Source: Actinomycetota bacterium (GTDB lineage: Bacteria > Actinomycetota > Actinomycetes > S36-B12 > UBA5976). From it: a stretch of DNA of 29,093 bases. Shown here in pieces: positions 24,294-29,093 of the stretch. The stretch spans positions 1 to 29,093 of the forward strand of contig CANBWF010000006.1 of NCBI GenBank assembly GCA_947373075.1, read 5' to 3'. Below the pieces are notes generated by a model, which did no database searches, was not told where the DNA came from, and saw only the letters and a program-made list of their open reading frames with translations. The stretch's first letter is position 1. Every line of letters starts with the position of its first letter. The translations under genes and the position numbers were made by a program.

Positions 24294-25289
24294 GTGACGT
24301 TAGCAATTGAGGTTTCTGGACTACAGAAGAGTTTCGGTGAAGTTCAGGCCCTACGCGGGATTGATTTCACGGTCGAGCAAGGAACAGTCGTGGGCCTTCT
24401 GGGTCCAAATGGTTCAGGCAAAACAACCACTGTGCGAATTCTGGCCACACTTCTAAAGGCAGATTCAGGTATCGCCAAAGTTAGTGGCATTGATGTAAAC
24501 AGTTCGCCAGATCAGGTCCGAACCATGATTGGTTTGACTGGGCAATATGCCGCTGTAGATGAGTACTTAACTGGTCGGGAAAATTTGCAACTATTCGGAC
24601 AACTTTTCCACTTGTCGAAAAAACAGTCAGCGCAGCGTGCTGACGAGTTGCTCACTCGATTCGATTTAGCGGACGCAGCTGATCGAGGTATCAAAGGGTA
24701 TTCCGGTGGCATGCGTCGTCGCCTTGACCTGGCGGCAAGTTTGATTGGTCGTCCTTCTGTACTTTTCTTGGATGAGCCAACCACAGGTTTGGATCCACGC
24801 AGTCGACTTGGAATGTGGGAAGTCATTGAGTCGCTAGTTGCACAGGGAACCACAGTTTTATTGACTACTCAGTATTTGGAGGAAGCAGATCAGTTGGCAT
24901 CGCGTAGCGTGGTGCTTGATCATGGCTCTGTGATTGCACAGGGCACCTCAGATGAACTTAAATCACAAGTCGGTGGCGATCGTGTTGAAGTTGTTGTTGA
25001 AGTTCCAAGCCAGTTGTCTCAAGCTAAAGATGCGCTCGTCTCAATCGCATCGGGTGAAATTAATACCAACGATGCTGAACATAAAGTTATTGTGCCAACC
25101 TCTGGCGGATCGCGCTCGGTAGTTGAAGCAGTTCGATTATTGGACGAAGCAAAGATTTCGATTGCTGACATTGCACTGCGCAGGCCGACTCTAGACGATG
25201 TTTTCTTGAGTTTGACTGGCCGATCAGCAGAAGAAGAAAAGCCAGAAGTTAAAGCGAAACAGCGGTCACGACGAGGAGCACGAGCATGA
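24294..25289 (+). CDS. DrrA-type ABC exporter ATP-binding protein
   Basis: This 331-residue protein is the nucleotide-binding subunit of an ABC-2 exporter. Walker A GPNGSGKTT is at 37-45, followed by the Q-loop region TGQYAAVDEYLTGRENL, signature YSGGMRRRLDLAASL and Walker B VLFLDEPTTGLDPRSR. TTQYLEEADQLASR carries the switch region, where the usual switch His is replaced by Gln as in DrrA-like proteins. A C-terminal DUF4162-like domain and a basic tail follow. GTG at 24294 is chosen over an upstream TTG (24279) because AGAAGAG lies 5 nt before it. It overlaps the permease gene by ATGA. Confidence 0.93.
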   Translation: MTLAIEVSGLQKSFGEVQALRGIDFTVEQGTVVGLLGPNGSGKTTTVRILATLLKADSGIAKVSGIDVNSSPDQVRTMIGLTGQYAAVDEYLTGRENLQLFGQLFHLSKKQSAQRADELLTRFDLADAADRGIKGYSGGMRRRLDLAASLIGRPSVLFLDEPTTGLDPRSRLGMWEVIESLVAQGTTVLLTTQYLEEADQLASRSVVLDHGSVIAQGTSDELKSQVGGDRVEVVVEVPSQLSQAKDALVSIASGEINTNDAEHKVIVPTSGGSRSVVEAVRLLDEAKISIADIALRRPTLDDVFLSLTGRSAEEEKPEVKAKQRSRRGARA

Positions 25290-26152
25290 CAACATCAGAG
25301 ACTGCCACTAAATACCGTCCAACTTTAGGCTGGTTAATCAACGACACGATTGCAGTAGCTAAGCGACACATCCTAAAAATCACTCGCGTACCTGAATCTC
25401 TATTTTTTGCTTTGATTCAGCCAGTCATGTTTGTTCTGCTGTTTGCTTTCGTCTTCGGCGGTGCAATCACTCTTAATGGAAATGGCGCAAGCGCTGCTGC
25501 AGATTATCGTGAATACCTTATTCCAGGAATCTTCGCTCAAACTGTCATGTTCGCTGTTGCAAGCATCACAGTGGGTATAACTGAAGATGCTAACCGTGGA
25601 ATTATGGATCGTTTCCGCTCACTGCCGATGCGCCCAGGCGCGGTTTTAGGTGGTCACACGCTTGCTTCGTTATTCCAGAATATTCTGGTTTTAATAATTC
25701 TTTCGATTACTGGCCTACTTGTTGGTTGGCGGATTCGAAGTTCAGTTGCTGATGCGCTACTTGGCTATTTGCTATTAGCAACTTTTGCTTATGCCATGAC
25801 CTGGATTGGTGCTTGGATTGGGTTGCATATGCCTAGTCCTGAAGTTGCTGGCACAGCCGGTTTGGCATGGATTTTTCCGCTGACGTTTGCCTCTAACGTA
25901 TTCACCCCAATTGCAACAATGCCTTCGTGGCTGCAGCCGATTGCGTTGTGGAATCCAGTGTCTTGTTTGGCTCTTGCCTGCCGCAAGTTATTTGGAAATC
26001 CAATTCCGGTCTTTGAAAATTCAGGGCATTCATTTCCAGAGGTACATGCGGTGCAAATGGCATTTGCTTATGCCTTGATTTTTCTAGCAATTTTTGCGCC
26101 ACTTGCGGTAAGGGCATTTAAAACCCGCAACGTCGGTGGCTTGAAGGCCTAA
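25286..26152 (+). CDS. DrrB-type ABC-2 exporter permease
   Basis: This 288-residue membrane protein has six likely membrane segments and the ABC-2/DrrB pattern: a cytoplasmic start (RHILKITRVPESLFFALIQPVMFVLLFAFVFGGAI), LIPGIFAQTVMFA, GIMDRFRSLPMRPGAVLGGHTLASL, and FPLTFASNVFTPIATMPSWLQPIALWNPVS. It should pair with the upstream ATPase, coupled by the ATGA overlap. DrrAB-type pairs export drugs or lipids such as polyketides; no biosynthetic gene is nearby, so the substrate is unknown. Its stop overlaps that of greA by 4 nt. Confidence 0.92.
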   Translation: MTTSETATKYRPTLGWLINDTIAVAKRHILKITRVPESLFFALIQPVMFVLLFAFVFGGAITLNGNGASAAADYREYLIPGIFAQTVMFAVASITVGITEDANRGIMDRFRSLPMRPGAVLGGHTLASLFQNILVLIILSITGLLVGWRIRSSVADALLGYLLLATFAYAMTWIGAWIGLHMPSPEVAGTAGLAWIFPLTFASNVFTPIATMPSWLQPIALWNPVSCLALACRKLFGNPIPVFENSGHSFPEVHAVQMAFAYALIFLAIFAPLAVRAFKTRNVGGLKA

Positions 26153-26631
26153 CTTACGTACAGTTCAGCGCTGATGATTTTAATTTTCAGCGACTTGCCG
26201 TTTGGTGTTTCGTAACTAATTTCTGCGCCAACATCTTGCCCAAGCACAGCTGCGCCCAAGGGGCTGGTCGGGGAGTAAACATCAATTGCAGTGTGAGCTG
26301 CTTCTTCGCGGGAGCCAAGTAAGAAAGTTTCGGTATCGTCCAAGTCTGGAAAATTAACGGTCACGATCATGCCTTGTGACACTTTGCCTTCTTCAATTTC
26401 TGGAACGCCAATGATTGCACTCTCTAGCATCGTGGCTAACTGACGAATCCGAGCTTCATTTTTCCCTTGCTCTTCGCGAGCTGCGTGGTAACCGCCATTT
26501 TCCTTTAGATCGCCTTCTTCGCGAGCTGCAGCAATTCGATCTTTGATTTCTTCGCGCAGAGGTCCGCTTCGATCTTCGAGTTCCGCTTTTAGGCGATCAA
26601 AGGCTTCTTGGGTTAGCCAGGTTTCAGTCAT
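26149..26631 (-). CDS. greA: Transcription elongation factor GreA
   Basis: GreA (160 residues) enters the RNA polymerase secondary channel and stimulates cleavage of backtracked transcripts. The N-terminal coiled coil spans about 8-75 with the tip EEGDLKENGGYHAAREEQ, including Asp41 and Glu44 that act at the polymerase active site. The C-terminal FKBP-like domain ends in SPTSPLGAAVLGQDVGAEISYETPNGKSLKIKI. The frame stays open further upstream to 26781, but the family start is MTETWLTQEAFDRL at 26631, with a -10 box 6 nt before it. The greA-DUF4307-mca arrangement is the actinobacterial standard. Confidence 0.96.
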   Translation of the reverse strand: MTETWLTQEAFDRLKAELEDRSGPLREEIKDRIAAAREEGDLKENGGYHAAREEQGKNEARIRQLATMLESAIIGVPEIEEGKVSQGMIVTVNFPDLDDTETFLLGSREEAAHTAIDVYSPTSPLGAAVLGQDVGAEISYETPNGKSLKIKIISAELYVS

Positions 26632-26637
26632 TGCAAA

Positions 26638-26643
26638 AGCGTA
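26638..26643 (-). promoter_or_regulatory. Probable leaderless -10 of greA (TACGCT)
   Basis: On the minus strand TACGCT ends 6 nt before the greA ATG at 26631, in the 19-nt gap after the DUF4307 stop. No Shine-Dalgarno is visible, so a leaderless greA transcript is likely in addition to any read-through from DUF4307. The -35 is not clear. Confidence 0.4.
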
Positions 26644-26650
26644 CAAGTTT

Positions 26651-27130
26651 TTAGGGCGTTGGTGTGAACCCTGGCAACTTTTGCTCGGGAATTTGCACGC
26701 CTGGTGGGAAATTAGCTGGTGGCACTCGTAACTGTTTGGTGGCGCCACAACCGAGAACCTCAGCAAGTACCGCGGTTCCATTGGTAGTTAGGGAATATTT
26801 AGCTTGTCCGATTTTCTCGCCAGGCGGTAGGCGAACAATTGCATACCCGACATCTGTTTTGTGGATGTCTTGGGCCCGAATCGCACAATAAATTTCTTGA
26901 CCTTGTTTACGTTGTACTTTCCAACTCACATCAATCTGCTTGGCTGACACCACCTTGAATGCCACAAGTTCGCCTTCAATACTGGGATTAGCCACTCGAT
27001 ACTGGGTAAATACGATCAGCCCCAAGATCGCTATTACCACCAAACTGGTAGCCAGACGCTGCCGCCATTGGGAATTATTGAGCCCATATCTGGCGCGCAG
27101 ATGTTCAGGTATTTGGACATGCTCGGTCAT
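26651..27130 (-). CDS. DUF4307 membrane protein
   Basis: This 159-residue protein starts at the ATG at 27130 (MTEHVQIPEHLRARYG, the RYG block being typical of DUF4307). A single membrane segment spans about 28-42 (LVVIAILGLIVFTQY). An extracytoplasmic beta-rich domain has VAFKVVSAKQIDVSWKVQRK and CAIRAQDIHKTDVGYAIVRLPPG, with Cys residues and a proline-rich end. The family has no known function but is regularly found between greA and mca in actinobacteria. A longer in-frame extension opposite mca is not supported. Confidence 0.88.
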   Translation of the reverse strand: MTEHVQIPEHLRARYGLNNSQWRQRLATSLVVIAILGLIVFTQYRVANPSIEGELVAFKVVSAKQIDVSWKVQRKQGQEIYCAIRAQDIHKTDVGYAIVRLPPGEKIGQAKYSLTTNGTAVLAEVLGCGATKQLRVPPANFPPGVQIPEQKLPGFTPTP

Positions 27131-27167
27131 GGTAATTCCACAATAGGCGGTGTTAGAGAATATAGGT

Positions 27168-28064
27168 ATGTCCGCACCTGAAATCGTATTTCCAGAAGCC
27201 AATGAACCATTAAGGCTGTTGGCGGTGCATGCGCACCCTGATGACGAATCCAGTAAGGGTGCGGCAACCACAGCGAAGTATGTCGGACAAGGCGTTGAAG
27301 TAATGGTCGCCACCTGCACAGGTGGTGAGCGTGGAGACATTCTCAATTCAAAATTTGAACTTGGCGATCGAGACTTAGCAGAAATTCGCAAGAACGAAAT
27401 GCAGCGGGCGGCCCAGATTCTAGGTATCAAACACCAGTGGCTTGGCTTCATTGATTCAGGCTTTCCAGATGGCGATCCAAAGCCACCAGTACCGGAAGAC
27501 AGTTTTGCCGCGCAGTCCATTGAAGTGGCGGCCGCTCCGCTGGTGGAATTGATTCGCGAGTTCAGGCCACATGTCATTACTACATACGACGAAAATGGCG
27601 GGTACCCGCATCCCGATCATATCCGCACTCATGAAGTTGCTGTTTATGCATTCGAACATGCAGCAAGCGAAAACTATCCTTCAGATAAAGCTCCCTGGAG
27701 TGTTGCCAAGCTTTATTACAATCTCACATTTACTCAGACTCGAATCCGCACCTTGCACGAGGCATGTTTAGCCAGCGGTCTTGAATCACCATATGTCGAT
27801 TGGCTTGAACGTATGGATGACGTTGATGTGATGTTCGACAGAGTCACAACCCGCATTCCGGTAGCCGAATATTTTGAAGTACGAGATCAGGCGCTGTTAG
27901 CTCATGAAACACAAATTGATCCTGAGGGAATGTGGTTTGGTGTGCCATTGGAAATTCAACGGGAATTTTGGCCTACTGAAGATTTCGAATTGGCGATGAG
28001 TCGGCTAGATTTACAAAAGACTGACGAAATCGAAGAAGATTTATTTTTCGGATTAAGGGGATAG
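27168..28064 (+). CDS. mca: Mycothiol S-conjugate amidase
   Basis: Mca (298 residues from the ATG at 27168) cleaves mycothiol conjugates of electrophiles into a mercapturic acid and GlcN-inositol, detoxifying the cell. It has the LmbE/PIG-L zinc site AHPDDE at 22-27 and PHPDH with His148 and His151, plus TCTGGERGDILN. Length, ending and neighbours (DUF4307, greA) favour Mca over the related deacetylase MshB. An in-frame GTG at 27150 is possible, but GAGAAT 6 nt before the ATG suggests a leaderless start. Its presence implies the organism makes mycothiol. Confidence 0.93.
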   Translation: MSAPEIVFPEANEPLRLLAVHAHPDDESSKGAATTAKYVGQGVEVMVATCTGGERGDILNSKFELGDRDLAEIRKNEMQRAAQILGIKHQWLGFIDSGFPDGDPKPPVPEDSFAAQSIEVAAAPLVELIREFRPHVITTYDENGGYPHPDHIRTHEVAVYAFEHAASENYPSDKAPWSVAKLYYNLTFTQTRIRTLHEACLASGLESPYVDWLERMDDVDVMFDRVTTRIPVAEYFEVRDQALLAHETQIDPEGMWFGVPLEIQREFWPTEDFELAMSRLDLQKTDEIEEDLFFGLRG

Positions 28065-28070
28065 TTAATC

Positions 28071-28265
28071 GTGTACCGATTTTTTTCAGCTTTAGGTGTA
28101 TCCCCATCACCTCATCCAAGCCCAACAGATTTTGATAGTTCACGAGTTCAGCCCGGTGCTTGGTATGGCGTAATTCTGACTTTCTTGATCGTTGGCTTAG
28201 TGGTTCTACTCTTTAGTTTGAACCGACATCTCAAGCGCGTTAATTTCGAAAAAACTGATGAGTAG
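28071..28265 (+). CDS. Small single-pass membrane protein after mca
   Basis: The 64-residue product has a Pro/Ser-rich start (SALGVSPSPHPSPTDFDSS), one membrane helix at about 33-49 (VILTFLIVGLVVLLFSL) and a charged end (NRHLKRVNFEKTDE). I do not recognise a named family, but a small membrane protein follows mca in mycobacteria too (Rv1083 as I recall). The GTG start is 6 nt after mca and its stop shares one base with the SURF1 start (TAGTG), so it is co-translated with both. Confidence 0.75.
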   Translation: MYRFFSALGVSPSPHPSPTDFDSSRVQPGAWYGVILTFLIVGLVVLLFSLNRHLKRVNFEKTDE

Positions 28266-28987
28266 TGCGCAAATATTTTCAGGGCAACTTGTTGGTTTCT
28301 CATGTGCTTGCCTTAATCCTCATTGCTGCTTGCTTATTGCTTAGTCATTGGCAGTGGGAGCGAGCTCATTACGCTCGACAAGCTGTAGCAGTGTCAGAGT
28401 CGATAGCTTTCGAAAAGTTGAGTAAGGTACGAGATTTTTTGCCACCCTCTTCAGTGGGTCAATTGACAAAAGTAAGTGGTATTTGGCAGCCAGAGAGTCG
28501 AATTCTATTTCCCAAACGTCCAATCGATGGCCGCAAACTACTTGTTGGGGCGCAATCGTCAGCACAAACGGAATCTGGAAGTTGGGTAGTTGACTTGCTG
28601 AAGCTAAAAGATGGAACCAGCGTTGCTGTCGTTCGCGGTTGGCAGAGTTCAGCCGATAGTTTCCCTTCTGCAACTGGATTGGCAAGCATCAGTGGAGTTG
28701 TTCAACCAGCGGAGGATGCGCCGAATTCAGTAGCAGTAGTTGCTTCGCCGCTGATTACAACTAAATATTTATTGACTCATGCAAGTACGGACATACGTGA
28801 TGGCTTCATTGTTGAAAATAGAGTCAGTGGTTCTCTGACTCAGGTTGTCCCATCTCGCCAAGCGTTTACCAAGGGTGGGTTACGCACGCTTAACGTCTTT
28901 TATACATTTAATTGGATTTTCTTTGCCCTAATGATTCTGTTGATATGGATTCGAATTGTGCGTGACGAAGTGTCTAGCGTGAATTAG
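28265..28987 (+). CDS. SURF1-family cytochrome oxidase assembly protein
   Basis: This 240-residue protein has the SURF1 layout: one membrane segment near each end (about 9-27 and 212-230) around an extracytoplasmic domain. Family marks are LLLSHWQWERAHYA after the first helix, GQLTKVSGIWQPESRILFPKRPIDGRKLLV, and SWVVDLLKLKDGTSVAVVRGW; TLNVFYTFNWIFFALMILLIW forms the last helix. SURF1 helps insert haem into the aa3 oxidase. GTG at 28265 overlaps the previous stop by one base. A DUF3817 gene follows, a pairing seen in other actinobacteria. Confidence 0.85.
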   Translation: MRKYFQGNLLVSHVLALILIAACLLLSHWQWERAHYARQAVAVSESIAFEKLSKVRDFLPPSSVGQLTKVSGIWQPESRILFPKRPIDGRKLLVGAQSSAQTESGSWVVDLLKLKDGTSVAVVRGWQSSADSFPSATGLASISGVVQPAEDAPNSVAVVASPLITTKYLLTHASTDIRDGFIVENRVSGSLTQVVPSRQAFTKGGLRTLNVFYTFNWIFFALMILLIWIRIVRDEVSSVN

Positions 28988-29013
28988 TGCCGCACATGCA
29001 GCAAACTTAGATC

Positions 29014-29093
29014 ATGTCTTCGTCACCAGTTAAGAAATTTTTCGGTAATCCGTGGGTCTTCTATAAGTACATGGCATTCCTGGTCGGAACTGC
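29014..29093 (+). CDS. DUF3817-type integral membrane protein, N-terminal fragment
   Basis: An ATG at 29014 opens a frame to the window edge (26 full residues, MSSSPVKKFFGNPWVFYKYM and onward). The start of a membrane segment (MAFLVGT) after a YK/YR motif fits the DUF3817 family often found after SURF1 in actinobacteria. CAAACT 6 nt before the ATG could be a leaderless -10. Only the first residues are seen, so the family call is tentative. Confidence 0.6.
   Translation, partial: MSSSPVKKFFGNPWVFYKYMAFLVGT

Noticed and set aside
26149..26781. GreA with a 50-residue N-terminal extension
   Set aside because: The extra residues overlap the DUF4307 gene and do not resemble GreA. The family start and a -10 box coincide at 26631.
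26651..27577. A 308-residue open frame on the minus strand extending DUF4307 far upstream, antisense to mca
   Set aside because: The extension has no family features and lies opposite the well-supported mca gene. DUF4307 similarity begins at the ATG at 27130.
1..29093. CRISPR arrays, insertion sequences, prophage, toxin-antitoxin or defence islands
   Set aside because: No direct repeats with spacers, transposase motifs, terminal inverted repeats or defence-type domains were seen; nearly all bases are assigned to housekeeping genes.

Overview
The window is 29 kb of ordinary bacterial chromosome with no mobile elements, CRISPR arrays or rRNA. Gene content and order point to an actinobacterium. 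There is a mycothiol S-conjugate amidase (mca), a protein O-mannosyltransferase, DUF501 and DUF4307 proteins, and a layout that from memory closely follows two Mycobacterium tuberculosis blocks: Rv1002c-Rv1026 (pmt, rsmI, metG, tatD, rpfB, ksgA, ispE, tetR, glmU, prsA, rplY, pth, mfd, mazG, eno, ftsB, DUF501, ppx) and Rv1080c-Rv1083 (greA, DUF4307, mca, small membrane protein). By eye the GC content is moderate (mid-40s percent), TTA and other A/T-ending codons are common, and genes are tightly packed. That fits a streamlined aquatic actinobacterium such as the acI group (Ca. Planktophila/Nanopelagicus type); this placement is inference.

Layout. 1-290 (minus) is the start of a protein mannosyltransferase cut by the window edge. 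338-2803 holds rsmI and metG. 2800-4632 (minus) is a large OafA-type acyltransferase with an SGNH domain, apparently inserted between metG and tatD. 4708-8218 runs tatD, a G5 plus lytic-transglycosylase wall protein at the rpfB position, ksgA and ispE. 8265-9454 is a convergent MarR/TetR regulator pair. 9595-18931 starts with tRNA-Gln and continues glmU, prsA, rplY, pth, a CysQ-like phosphatase, mfd, a SurA-N-type lipoprotein and mazG. 19079-22238 is eno, ftsB-like, DUF501 and ppx. 22288-24198 is tRNA-Leu(UAA), msrA and a convergent MFS transporter. 24294-26152 is a DrrAB-type ABC exporter. 26149-27130 (minus) is greA and DUF4307. 27168 to the end is mca, a small membrane protein, SURF1 and the start of a DUF3817 gene. 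No gene-free stretch exceeds about 150 bases.

How the genes fit together. Most are housekeeping: translation and ribosome maturation (rsmI, metG, ksgA, rplY, pth, two tRNAs), cell-wall precursor and wall remodelling (glmU, G5/transglycosylase protein, PMT, acyltransferase), isoprenoid and nucleotide precursors (ispE, prsA), repair and pool cleaning (mfd, mazG, tatD), transcript elongation (greA), glycolysis (eno), division (ftsB-like) and redox or electrophile defence (msrA, mca). SURF1 marks a link to cytochrome oxidase assembly.

I see no clear previously undescribed multi-gene system. The items most worth checking are: the transglycosylase domain in place of the Rpf domain at the rpfB locus; an L25 protein that lost its usual C-terminal domain for an alanine-rich tail; a structured rplY leader; a tRNA-Leu(UAA) with a short class I variable loop; repeated -10 boxes 6-7 nt before start codons (leaderless mRNAs); and the fact that all four convergent gene junctions overlap in coding sequence, leaving no room for intergenic terminators.
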